This document shows positions 16,885-26,884 of a stretch of 47,414 nt of DNA, in pieces. The notes under the pieces are model-generated. The model was not told the DNA's origin and did not search any database. It saw only the letters and a list, made by a program, of their open reading frames with translations. The translations under genes were made by a program, and so were the position numbers. The DNA lies in the NCBI RefSeq assembly GCF_030733205.1, contig NZ_JASHJL010000040.1, positions 1 to 47,414 of the forward strand. Direction: 5' to 3'. The DNA is from Mameliella sp. MMSF_3455 (GTDB taxonomy: Bacteria; Pseudomonadota; Alphaproteobacteria; Rhodobacterales; Rhodobacteraceae). Numbering within the stretch: the first letter of the stretch is position 1; each line of letters begins with the position of its first letter.

Positions 16885-17808
16885 TCAACTTGTGGGTAAA
16901 GCCTCTGCTTCGTGTCTGAGCGCGCGTTCGAACAGTTGGCGCGAGCGAGAAGCGGCGCTGTCGGGGCGCGTCATCAGGCCAACGGGGCCGGCGGTCAACC
17001 CCAGGTCGAGGGGCAGGGCGGCCAAGGCGCCATCGTCGATCTCCGGTGCCACGACTCCTTCGGAAATGAACCAGAGCATGTCGGACTGCCGAAGGAACCG
17101 CCGCCCGAAGGCGCCGGAGACACAGTCGATCCTGTCACGAAAGGGGCCCAGCCCCTGCGCCAGGCACCAGCGGTCCACCAGTGGGCGGATCGCGGCGCCT
17201 TCGGGCGGGTAGAGCACGGGCCAGTCCACCAGGTCCTGGGGCGCCAGCGCGGGACGGGTCAGCAGGGGGTGCTGGCTGCGCACGACACAGACGACGCCCT
17301 CGTGATAAAGCTGCGTGAAACTGACCCCCGCCATGCTGTCCGGCGCCCCCATGCGCCCGATCACCAGATCGAGTGCGCCGGATTGCAGGTCGCGCGTCAG
17401 CGCCCCGTGTGCCCCGTCGCGCAGCACCAGCCGCGTGCCGGGCGACAGCTCTCGGAACCGGGCCACGACGCGCGGCATCAGGCGCACTGCGACCGAGGGC
17501 AGGGCCCCCACGCGCAGAACCTCCGCCCCGCCTTCGCGCAGTTCGGCCACGCCGGTGACCCCGCGGTGCAGCGCGGCAAGGCTCTGCCCCGCGAATTCCA
17601 GGAACACCTCGCCCTCGGGGGTCAATCGCACGCCACCGCGGTCGCGCGTCATCAGCGGGGCGCCCAGGATTTCTTCGAGTTCCTTCAGGGTTTTCGACAG
17701 GGCGGGCTGGGTCAGGTTCAGTTCTGCACAGGCGCCCTTGAGGCTGCCTTGGCGGGCTATGGCGGTGACCGTTTCGAGGTGGCGCAGTTTGATCCGTCGG
17801 TCCAGCAA
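16885..17808 (-). CDS. pcaQ: LysR-type regulator PcaQ
   Basis: 307 residues if translation begins at the TTG at 17806-17808, preceded by AGGGA. An in-frame ATG at 17850 would put the start within six bases of the PcaQ box and add 14 residues with no family match. The N-terminal HTH (RHLETVTAIARQGSLKGA ... LNLTQPALSKTLKELEE) is followed by an effector domain beginning VLRVGALPSVAVRLMPRVV, as in PcaQ. In rhizobia PcaQ activates pca genes in response to pathway intermediates such as carboxymuconolactone. Here it is divergent from pobA, with a matching operator between them. Confident for family, less so for the start. Confidence 0.88.
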   Translation of the reverse strand: MLDRRIKLRHLETVTAIARQGSLKGACAELNLTQPALSKTLKELEEILGAPLMTRDRGGVRLTPEGEVFLEFAGQSLAALHRGVTGVAELREGGAEVLRVGALPSVAVRLMPRVVARFRELSPGTRLVLRDGAHGALTRDLQSGALDLVIGRMGAPDSMAGVSFTQLYHEGVVCVVRSQHPLLTRPALAPQDLVDWPVLYPPEGAAIRPLVDRWCLAQGLGPFRDRIDCVSGAFGRRFLRQSDMLWFISEGVVAPEIDDGALAALPLDLGLTAGPVGLMTRPDSAASRSRQLFERALRHEAEALPTS

Positions 17809-17855
17809 GTGACTTTCCCTTTTTGACAAGTATTCGCCCGAAAGCGTCATTTTAC

Positions 17856-17871
17856 ATAGCCCTTGGGTTCA
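17856..17871. promoter_or_regulatory. PcaQ operator (ATAACC-N4-GGTTAA type)
   Basis: ATAGCC-CTTG-GGTTCA matches the PcaQ site known from Sinorhizobium (ATAACC-N4-GGTTAA) at ten of twelve positions. It sits 31-46 bp before the pobA start, where it could recruit polymerase, and 48 bp from the chosen pcaQ start. Its position supports both the naming of PcaQ and the downstream pcaQ start. Confidence 0.75.
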
Positions 17872-17877
17872 TTCTAG

Positions 17878-19071
<1,194 letters not shown>

Positions 19072-19120
19072 TGGCCCGGGTTTCGACGCGAACCCGGAAC
19101 AGGCCCGAAGGGGGAACCGC

Positions 19121-19534
19121 ATGACCAACCGATACGACACCGGCATGAAGGTGCGTCGCCATGTGCTTGGGGATGCCCATGTCGACCGCGCCGAGGCGGT
19201 CAAGACACCCTTTGACGAGGCGTTCCAGACCCTCATCACCGAAGGCGCATGGGGCACGGTCTGGGCCTCGGACGGGATCAGTGACCGCGAGCGTTCCATG
19301 CTGACGCTCGCGCTGCTGGCGGCGCTGGGCAATTTCGACGAGATCCCCATGCACATCCGCGCCACCACCCGCACGGGGGCCAGCAAGGCGGATGTTCTGG
19401 AGGCCTTTCAGCATGTCGCGATCTATGCCGGCGTGCCGCGCGCCAACCACGCGCTGAAACTGGCCAAGCAGACATATGCCGAGATGGAGGGCCCTGACAC
19501 AGGGCAGGCAAACGCGCAGTCCGGGGACAAGTGA
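19121..19534 (+). CDS. pcaC: 4-carboxymuconolactone decarboxylase
   Basis: 137 residues; converts gamma-carboxymuconolactone to beta-ketoadipate enol-lactone. Shows the carboxymuconolactone-decarboxylase fold with conserved blocks: AWGTVWAS, SDRERSMLTLALLAALG, EIPMHIRATTRTGAS and HVAIYAGVPRANHAL. The start at 19121 gives the family N-terminus and has an AAGGGGG stretch ahead. Twelve bases separate its stop from the pcaH start, and it follows pobA by about 50 bases, so the genes are one transcript. Normal length for a stand-alone PcaC; not fused to PcaD as in some bacteria. Confidence 0.95.
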   Translation: MTNRYDTGMKVRRHVLGDAHVDRAEAVKTPFDEAFQTLITEGAWGTVWASDGISDRERSMLTLALLAALGNFDEIPMHIRATTRTGASKADVLEAFQHVAIYAGVPRANHALKLAKQTYAEMEGPDTGQANAQSGDK

Positions 19535-19546
19535 GGAGAGACCGAC

Positions 19547-20275
19547 ATGCCCGATCAAGGTGAATTCTACCAGCGGGACCGGGACTGGCACCCGCCCGCC
19601 TACGTCAAGGACTACAAGACCAGCGTCGCTCGGTCGCCGCAATATTCGCTCATCAGCCTGCAGAACTCGGTCGGTGAGATCACCGGTCCGGTCTTCGGTC
19701 ACAACGACATCGACCCGATGGACCGCGACCTGATCCACAACTATGCCAAGGCCGGCGAAAGCGCGATTGGCGAACGGATCATCCTGCATGGCCGGGTGCT
19801 GGACGAGAACGCCCGGCCCGTGCCCAACACGCTGGTGGAGATCTGGCAGGCCAACGCGGGCGGGCGCTATCGCCACAAGAAGGACACTTATCTTGCGCCC
19901 ATCGACCCGAATTTCGGGGGCTGCGGACGGACCCTGACGGACGAGAACGGCTATTATTTTTTTCGTACCGTGAAACCCGGCGCCTATCCCTGGCGCAACT
20001 ACGTCAACAGCTGGCGCCCGGCGCATATCCACGTCTCGGTCTTCGGCTGGGGCTTTGTGCAGCGGTTGATTTCGCAGATCTACTTCGAGGGCGACCCGCT
20101 GATCCCGCTCTGTCCCATCGTCAGGAGCATCCCCAACCAGGAAGCAATCGACAGCCTGGTGGCGGCGCTGGACATGAATTCGACCATTCCGCTGGATACC
20201 ATCGCCTACAAGTTCGACATCGTCCTGCGGGGGCGCCGCTCGACGTTGTTCGAAAACCGTCTGGAGGGGAATTGA
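19547..20275 (+). CDS. pcaH: Protocatechuate 3,4-dioxygenase, beta subunit
   Basis: 242 residues. The beta subunit holds the non-haem ferric iron that cleaves the protocatechuate ring between its hydroxyls. All four iron ligands are visible with the expected spacing: Tyr108 (GGRY), Tyr147 (AYPWRN), His160 and His162 (RPAHIH). The N-terminus ([19 protein letters not shown]) and [11 protein letters not shown] are also typical. GAGGAGAG lies ahead of the start. A 45-bp palindromic repeat separates it from pcaG, which encodes its partner. Confidence 0.97.
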   Translation: MPDQGEFYQRDRDWHPPAYVKDYKTSVARSPQYSLISLQNSVGEITGPVFGHNDIDPMDRDLIHNYAKAGESAIGERIILHGRVLDENARPVPNTLVEIWQANAGGRYRHKKDTYLAPIDPNFGGCGRTLTDENGYYFFRTVKPGAYPWRNYVNSWRPAHIHVSVFGWGFVQRLISQIYFEGDPLIPLCPIVRSIPNQEAIDSLVAALDMNSTIPLDTIAYKFDIVLRGRRSTLFENRLEGN

Positions 20276-20276
20276 T

Positions 20277-20321
20277 GCATCTTCAGGAAAAGTGGGAACC
20301 GGTTTTCCGCCCGGAAGATGC
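20277..20321. repeat. 45-bp palindromic repeat between pcaH and pcaG
   Basis: Begins two bases after the pcaH stop and ends just before the pcaG ribosome site. The outer arms are GCATCTTC (20277-20284) and GAAGATGC (20314-20321); inner arms include GGAAAA and TTTTCC around GTGGGAACCGG. Sequences of the form GGAAAAGTGGGAACCGGTTTTCC are familiar short intergenic repeats in rhizobia and relatives, so this is probably a REP/RIME-like element lodged inside the operon. It would fold into a long hairpin in the mRNA. Confidence 0.75.
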
Positions 20322-20336
20322 GCAAGGAGAATGACA

Positions 20337-20957
20337 ATGGTCCAGAAGCTGAATTACCTCAAGGAAACACCTTCGCAGACCGCCGGTCCCTACGTCCACA
20401 TCGGGCTGGCGCCGGGGGCTGCCGGCTTTGACATCTACGAACGCGAACTGGGCTGGGACATCGCCGGGCCGAATGCCGAGGGAGAGCGCATCAGGGTTGA
20501 AGGCCTTGTGATCGACGGCACCGGCTCGCCGATCAAGGACGTGCTGCTGGAGGCCTGGCAGGCCAATTCCAAGGGCATCTATGCCCATCCCGAGGGCGGT
20601 GGAGAGGTCGAGGAGGGCTTTCGCGGCTGGGGCAGGGTCATCACCGACTTCGACACCGGAGAGTGGGGTTTTGACACGGTGAAGCCGGGCAAGACACCGG
20701 GCCGCAACGGCAGCACTCAGGCGCCGCACATCAACCTGTGGGTGGTGGCGCGCGGCATCAACCTTGGCCTCAACACCCGGATCTATTTCGAGGACGAAGC
20801 AGAGGCCAACGCCGTGGACCCGGTGATGAACATCATCGAATGGGAACGCCGCCGCGCCACGCTGCTGGCGAAGCGTACCGAGAAGGACGGCAAGGCCGTT
20901 TATCGCTTCGACATCCAGCTGCAAGGCCAGGACGAAACCGTCTTCTTCGACGTATGA
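20337..20957 (+). CDS. pcaG: Protocatechuate 3,4-dioxygenase, alpha subunit
   Basis: 206 residues. The alpha subunit pairs with PcaH and shapes the active-site entrance but carries no complete iron site. Typical features are LKETPSQTAGPYVHIGLAPG at the N-terminus, LLEAWQANSKGIYAHP, and TQAPHINLWVVARGI near the end. AAGGAG at 20324-20329 sets the start at 20337. Cotranscribed with pcaH despite the intervening palindrome. A rho-independent terminator lies 14 bases after the stop. Confidence 0.96.
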   Translation: MVQKLNYLKETPSQTAGPYVHIGLAPGAAGFDIYERELGWDIAGPNAEGERIRVEGLVIDGTGSPIKDVLLEAWQANSKGIYAHPEGGGEVEEGFRGWGRVITDFDTGEWGFDTVKPGKTPGRNGSTQAPHINLWVVARGINLGLNTRIYFEDEAEANAVDPVMNIIEWERRRATLLAKRTEKDGKAVYRFDIQLQGQDETVFFDV

Positions 20958-20970
20958 AATGATACCCGGG

Positions 20971-21003
20971 GCCGGGTCGGTTTCGTCACCGCCCCGGCTT
21001 TTT
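20971..21003 (+). terminator. Rho-independent terminator after pcaG
   Basis: GCCGGG at 20971-20976 pairs with CCCGGC at 20993-20998; inner GGT/ACC pairs extend the stem, and TTTTT follows at 20999-21003. It lies between pcaG and the BKACE gene, so the latter probably has its own promoter or depends on read-through. Confidence 0.75.
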
Positions 21004-21067
21004 CCTGTCCAAAACAGCCACTATCCTGCCGTCACCCGACACGACGCCAGCGAGGGGAGCGCCCGTC

Positions 21068-21898
21068 ATGACCAAACCCTGTATCATCTGTGTGGCCATC
21101 ACCGGCTCTGTCCCGCGCAAGAAGGACAATCCGGCGGTGCCGATCTCGATCGAGGAACAGGTCGAAAGCACGCAAGCCGCCTTCGAGGCGGGGGCCAGCA
21201 TCTGCCACGCCCATGTACGGATGGAGGACGAGTCACCGACTTCGGACCCGGACCGCTTTGCGCGGCTGGTCGAGGGGCTGAAAAAGCACTGCCCCGGCAT
21301 GATCATCCAGTTGTCGACCGGCGGTCGATCCGGCGCGGGTAAGACACGCGGAGGGATGTTGCCGTTGCGGCCCGACATGGCCTCTCTGTCGGTCGGATCG
21401 AACAATTTTCCGACCCGCGTCTACGAGAACCCGCCGGATCTGGTGGACTGGCTGGCCGCCGAGATGCGCACCTACGAGATCAAGCCCGAGATCGAGGCAT
21501 TTGACCTCAGCCACATTTTCAAGGCGGCCGAGATGAACCGCGACGGGCGCATTCCCGGCAAGCTGTATGTTCAGTTCGTCATGGGGGTGAAGAACGCGAT
21601 GCCCTGCGACAGGAACGTGTTCGATTACTACATCGAAACGGTCAAGCGGCTGGCCCCGCAAGCGGAATGGTGTGCGGCCGGGATCGGGCGGCACCAGGTC
21701 GAGGTCAACGAATGGTCCATCGCGACCGGTGGGCACACGCGTACCGGGCTGGAGGACAACGTGCGCTGGGACAAGGAAACCCTCGCGCCGTCAAACGCGG
21801 CGCTGGTCAAGCGGGCCGTGGACCTGTGCGAGAAATACGAGCGCCCGGTGGCCACCTGGCAGCAGGCGCGCGAGATCCTCGGGTTGCGGGCGGCCTGA
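21068..21898 (+). CDS. BKACE-family beta-keto acid cleavage enzyme
   Basis: 276 residues of the DUF849/BKACE family. These zinc enzymes react a beta-keto acid with acetyl-CoA to give acetoacetate and a new CoA ester. Metal ligands match the Kce prototype by position: His47 and His49 (CHAHVR) and Glu230 (GGHTRTGLED). The SVGSNNFPTRVYEN segment and the AEWCAAGIGRHQ strand are also conserved. The substrate cannot be read from sequence. The place beside pcaHG suggests beta-ketoadipate, which would yield succinyl-CoA plus acetoacetate. GAGGGGAG lies upstream of the ATG. Annotated elsewhere as 3-keto-5-aminohexanoate cleavage enzyme, which may not be its true role here. Confidence 0.9.
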   Translation: MTKPCIICVAITGSVPRKKDNPAVPISIEEQVESTQAAFEAGASICHAHVRMEDESPTSDPDRFARLVEGLKKHCPGMIIQLSTGGRSGAGKTRGGMLPLRPDMASLSVGSNNFPTRVYENPPDLVDWLAAEMRTYEIKPEIEAFDLSHIFKAAEMNRDGRIPGKLYVQFVMGVKNAMPCDRNVFDYYIETVKRLAPQAEWCAAGIGRHQVEVNEWSIATGGHTRTGLEDNVRWDKETLAPSNAALVKRAVDLCEKYERPVATWQQAREILGLRAA

Positions 21899-21904
21899 GG
21901 ATCC

Positions 21905-21937
21905 GGGGCGCGACGTGCAGACCCCGCGCGCCCCTTT
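21905..21937 (+). terminator. Hairpin after the BKACE gene
   Basis: GGGGCGCG at 21905-21912 pairs with CGCGCCCC at 21927-21934 and is followed by TTT. It begins six bases after the stop and lies between two convergent genes, so it may serve both. Confidence 0.5.
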
Positions 21938-21943
21938 CCGGGG

Positions 21944-22489
21944 TCAAGAGATGGCTTCGGCAGCGAAACAGGCCTGTTGAACCGCAGGTATCGTGCCCGG
22001 GGCGGTCACTTCGAAGGGTTGTTGGAGTAGCACCTTGCCGTCCCGTTCCACCTGGAACATCCACAACCCTTCGACCAGTTCGTATTCCCGTTCAAAGGTA
22101 AAGAGGTTCAGCGAGACATCCCCGAAATTCATCGGTGTCACCCAACGTTCGACGGTGCGCCCCTTCGGACCCATCGGCGGATGGGTGACGACGATCGTCA
22201 CCTCCGGGACAGAGGCACCGGCGGTCAGGCTGGAGCGGATACCAAAGCTGAGGCCCATCTCGGCGGGCACCTGCACCGTCTCGACATCGATGGGACGATC
22301 CTGGTCGACAAGGTTCAGAAGGCCCGAAAGCGTGTCCGGCGCCGGCCGCGTCCCCTGCAATTCGACCTCGCAAATGACGCCGAAGGCTTCGAGCGTCAGG
22401 GGTGGTTCGACGAAGGCCCCGACATCGGCCAGGGCAGGCGCCCCGATCAGAGCGGCGGCAATCAGGGGGGCAAGCGGTTTGGCGTGCAT
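21944..22489 (-). CDS. Exported DUF3859-like protein
   Basis: 181 residues with an N-terminal signal peptide (MHAKPLAPLIAAALIGAPALA), so periplasmic. The mature part reads as a small beta-sandwich, with TIVVTHPPMGPKGRTVERW and YELVEGLWMFQVERDGKVL resembling the DUF3859 family. The family has no established function. GGGAG lies about eight bases ahead of the ATG. It converges on the BKACE gene and is transcribed alone, with no sign that it belongs to the aromatic pathway. Confidence 0.72.
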   Translation of the reverse strand: MHAKPLAPLIAAALIGAPALADVGAFVEPPLTLEAFGVICEVELQGTRPAPDTLSGLLNLVDQDRPIDVETVQVPAEMGLSFGIRSSLTAGASVPEVTIVVTHPPMGPKGRTVERWVTPMNFGDVSLNLFTFEREYELVEGLWMFQVERDGKVLLQQPFEVTAPGTIPAVQQACFAAEAIS

Positions 22490-22636
22490 GTCGTCATCTC
22501 CCGGGAACTGAAACCACAGTCTAGCACGGGCTGAGGGTAGGCACAGGGGCAGGATTTGCCTACCCGGTTTGCCCCTTGAAAAGGAACGGTGTCCGGGTTT
22601 CGTGCGCGTCCTTCAGCGCTGCGGGCGAACACGCGC

Positions 22637-23527
22637 TCATCGGAGCGTTGCGGCGGCGTCCTCGATCAGGCTCCGTGCATGGCGGGCCCGGGCCGACAGG
22701 GGGCGACCGCGCCGGGAGACCAGCCAGAGTTCATGCCAACGGCGTTTCGGGAGCTGCGCAACAGACAGGCTTGCCTTGCCGGCGAAGGCCACGACGCCGC
22801 TTCGGGGCAGAAGCGTGTAGCCGATTCCCCTGGCCACGGGTGCGGGGATCTGGCCAATCTGGTTGATCGAACCGCGCACGCTCAACCGGTCTGCGCCGGG
22901 GTAGTCGTCAGGGAAATTCGGCTTCAGCAAGTCATCGGCATATCCGAAGCCGTCAGGATGCGCGATGAATCCACGGGCCTCCAGATCGGCAAATGTCACT
23001 GGCTTGCCCGCAGCATCCGCAGGCAGGACCAGACACAGCTCTTCACGTCCGAGATGTTGCGCTTCCATCCGCGCGTGGTCGGGGTCTGCGCCCAATATGC
23101 CAAGGTCAATGCGTCCGTCGAGCAGTCCCGCAATGATGCCCGCCTGTGGCGCCGCCTCGAGGTGGACGCTCAGACCCGGCGCGGCGCGCATCCAAGGCAA
23201 CAGGATCGGGTACAGCAGCATCGCGAAACTGCCCGAGCAAGCGACGTGAATCGGGCCCGTGTCCCGATCGTCGGTCGCAATCGCATCGCGCAGGCGTTTC
23301 TCCTCGGCGCGACGTGAAAGGCCGAGCGCAAAAACCGCCTCACCCGCCGGCGTGAGAGTAAAGCTCTTTCCCTGCCGGCTGATGAGCGGCTGATTCATCT
23401 GTCGCTCGAGTTTTCTGAGGTGCTGGCTGACGCCCGGCTGGGTCATGTTCAGGCGCTCGGCCGCCCGGGTGAAGTGCCCGGTTTCGCACAGCGTGGTAAA
23501 AGTCTCGAGCCAGGTCGCGTTGAGCAT
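22637..23527 (-). CDS. LysR-family transcriptional regulator
   Basis: About 296 residues from the ATG at 23527; other in-frame ATGs at 23536 and 23560 are possible and none has a good ribosome site. The N-terminal winged HTH (WLETFTTLCETGHFTRAAERLNM, TQPGVSQHLRKLERQM) is followed by a substrate-binding domain (GPIHVACSGSFAMLLYPILLP) typical of LysR regulators. It is divergent from the VOC gene at 23630, and a TCAGCG/CGCTGA inverted repeat lies between them. The usual arrangement would have it control that gene and itself. The effector is unknown. Confidence 0.9.
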   Translation of the reverse strand: MLNATWLETFTTLCETGHFTRAAERLNMTQPGVSQHLRKLERQMNQPLISRQGKSFTLTPAGEAVFALGLSRRAEEKRLRDAIATDDRDTGPIHVACSGSFAMLLYPILLPWMRAAPGLSVHLEAAPQAGIIAGLLDGRIDLGILGADPDHARMEAQHLGREELCLVLPADAAGKPVTFADLEARGFIAHPDGFGYADDLLKPNFPDDYPGADRLSVRGSINQIGQIPAPVARGIGYTLLPRSGVVAFAGKASLSVAQLPKRRWHELWLVSRRGRPLSARARHARSLIEDAAATLR

Positions 23528-23596
23528 GATTGATAACATCACGTTTTTGTATTCATGCAAAATGATAATTTCCAGAAAGTGCTCCTGGGGTCCATA

Positions 23597-23617
23597 TCAG
23601 CGTCAACATATCGCTGA
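23597..23617. promoter_or_regulatory. Candidate LysR operator
   Basis: TCAGCG at 23597-23602 and CGCTGA at 23612-23617 form a perfect inverted repeat with a nine-base spacer, including the T-N11-A form expected of LysR boxes. It lies between a LysR gene and its divergent neighbour. The right arm abuts the AAGGAG ribosome site of the VOC gene (23617-23622), so binding could also block translation or early transcription. Confidence 0.5.
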
Positions 23618-23629
23618 AGGAGACAAGAA

Positions 23630-24127
23630 ATGACCCCCACCCCCCGCACGTTTTCCCATATCGGACTGTCCGTACCTGACCTCGATGCCGCCGTGCGCTT
23701 CTACTCCGAAGTGCTTGGCTTCTACGTCGTGATGGGGCCGTCCGAGGCCGTCGAGGACGACAGTGCTATTGGCAACATGTGCACGGACGTGTTCGGCCCC
23801 GGATGGGGCTCGCTCAGGATTGCGCACCTGTCGACCGCCGATGGCATCGGCATCGAGATATTCGAATTCCCCGGCAATTACGCACCCGAGGACAAGCTCG
23901 AACACAAGCGCCACGGCACCTTTCATTTCGCGGTACAGGATCCGGACGTCGAGGGACTGGCGCAACGCATCGTCGAGGCCGGCGGGCGCCAGCGTATGCC
24001 GGTGCGCGAATACTTTCCGGGAACCAAACCCTATCGGATGGTATATGTCGAAGACCCGTTCGGCATCGTGTTCGAACTATACAGCCACAGCTACGAGCTG
24101 ACCTACTCCGCCGGCGCCTACGTGTAG
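23630..24127 (+). CDS. VOC-family (glyoxalase-like) metalloprotein
   Basis: 165 residues of the vicinal-oxygen-chelate fold. The two beta-alpha-beta-beta-beta repeats and likely metal ligands are visible: His10 (FSHIGLSV), Glu in GIEIFEF, His in GTFHFAVQ and Glu in VFELYSHSYE. Family members are lyases, dioxygenases or resistance proteins; the reaction cannot be chosen from sequence. AAGGAG seven bases ahead sets the start. It is a single gene controlled, in all likelihood, by the divergent LysR regulator. No terminator of its own is evident before the pckA terminator at 24192, which may serve both. Confidence 0.85.
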   Translation: MTPTPRTFSHIGLSVPDLDAAVRFYSEVLGFYVVMGPSEAVEDDSAIGNMCTDVFGPGWGSLRIAHLSTADGIGIEIFEFPGNYAPEDKLEHKRHGTFHFAVQDPDVEGLAQRIVEAGGRQRMPVREYFPGTKPYRMVYVEDPFGIVFELYSHSYELTYSAGAYV

Positions 24128-24191
24128 CGCGACGGCGCGGTCTCTTGTGAAACGGGGCCCGTGCGAAACGGTTTGTGGATGTTCCAACGAA

Positions 24192-24220
24192 AAAGCCCCC
24201 CGGCAGAACCGGGGGGCTTT
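24192..24220 (-). terminator. Strong terminator between convergent VOC gene and pckA
   Basis: A 12-bp stem, AAAGCCCCCCGG and CCGGGGGGCTTT, with a five-base loop (CAGAA). On the minus strand it is followed by TTCG, giving the T-run after pckA; on the plus strand the TTTCTT tail can serve the VOC gene. Confidence 0.85.
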
Positions 24221-24239
24221 CTTGTCCGGCCTGACCGGA

Positions 24240-25838
<1,599 letters not shown>

Positions 25839-26179
25839 TTGCCTTGCTCCTGTGGATCGCGCTGATCAAAGTATAGTTGCATGCGACGACATACTGCGCC
25901 GATGCAGGATGTCTTAACATGCCGCTTTTCGACATGAACAGGACGCAAAAGCGCAGTTTGCGCTACCAATCGCGGGTTTAGCGATACCACCGCGGGCGAC
26001 TGCGGATCTGACTTAAATGCGACGCAAGCCGGTGAGGCATTTTAGCCATTCCTTTGCCAAATTCGCGTCCGATGGAGTCAGGCGGCATGCCCGATTCGCA
26101 GTTAATCGTTGCTGTAAAGCGGAAAATCGCCGATAGTGCGGAAAAAAACAGGCAACCAGAGCAGTATAAGGTCAGCAAA
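25839..26179. promoter_or_regulatory. pckA/chvI divergent intergenic region
   Basis: 341 bases with no gene that I can support, although the chvI frame is open upstream to 26054. It must carry the promoters for both directions. The only local symmetry I see is GCGCA-GTT-TGCGC near 25950-25965. I cannot point to a ChvI binding site with confidence. Confidence 0.5.
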
Positions 26180-26881
26180 ATGTCTAAGATCGCCCTTGTG
26201 GACGACGACAGGAATATCCTGATGTCTGTGTCGATGACTCTTGAGGCAGAAGGGTTCGAGGTCGAAACCTACAACGATGGCCAGGCGGCGCTTGATGCCT
26301 TCAACAAAAAGATGCCAGACATGGCCGTGTTCGACATCAAGATGCCGCGCATGGACGGCATGGACCTGCTGCAACGGGTACGCCAGAAATCCAAGATGCC
26401 CGTGATCTTCCTGACCTCCAAGGACGACGAGATCGACGAGGTTCTGGGCCTGCGCATGGGCGCCGACGACTATGTGAAAAAGCCTTTCAGCCAGCGCCTG
26501 TTGGTCGAGCGCATCCGCGCACTGCTGCGCCGCCAGGAGGCGGTGGCCGGCGATGTCGTGGGCGACACCGAAGAGACCAAGCTGATGACCCGCGGCAGCC
26601 TGACGATGGACCCGCTGCGCCACGCCGTCAGCTGGAAAGGACAGGACGTATCGCTGACCGTGACGGAATTCCTTCTGTTGCAGGCCCTCGCGCAGCGCCC
26701 CGGTTTCGTGAAGTCGCGGGATCAGCTGATGGACGTCGCCTATGACGATCAGGTCTATGTCGACGACCGCACGATCGACAGCCACATCAAGCGCCTGCGC
26801 AAGAAGATGCGCACGGTCGACTCCGATTTTTCGGCCATCGAAACGCTTTACGGTATCGGATACCGCTACAACGAAGAGTAA
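26180..26881 (+). CDS. chvI: Response regulator ChvI
   Basis: 233 residues, OmpR/PhoB type. Receiver domain: acidic pocket Asp8-Asp10, phosphoacceptor Asp52 in AVFDIKMP, and the Lys in VKKPFS. The C-terminal winged helix ([19 protein letters not shown] ... [15 protein letters not shown]) binds [17 protein letters not shown] is the conserved start at 26180; the open frame upstream (from 26054) has no family match. Only three bases separate it from chvG. In rhizobia ChvGI controls envelope, acid and host-interaction genes; in Roseobacters the regulon is less known. The context (pckA, hprK, HPr) supports the name. Confidence 0.95.
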   Translation: MSKIALVDDDRNILMSVSMTLEAEGFEVETYNDGQAALDAFNKKMPDMAVFDIKMPRMDGMDLLQRVRQKSKMPVIFLTSKDDEIDEVLGLRMGADDYVKKPFSQRLLVERIRALLRRQEAVAGDVVGDTEETKLMTRGSLTMDPLRHAVSWKGQDVSLTVTEFLLLQALAQRPGFVKSRDQLMDVAYDDQVYVDDRTIDSHIKRLRKKMRTVDSDFSAIETLYGIGYRYNEE

Positions 26882-26884
26882 GGG

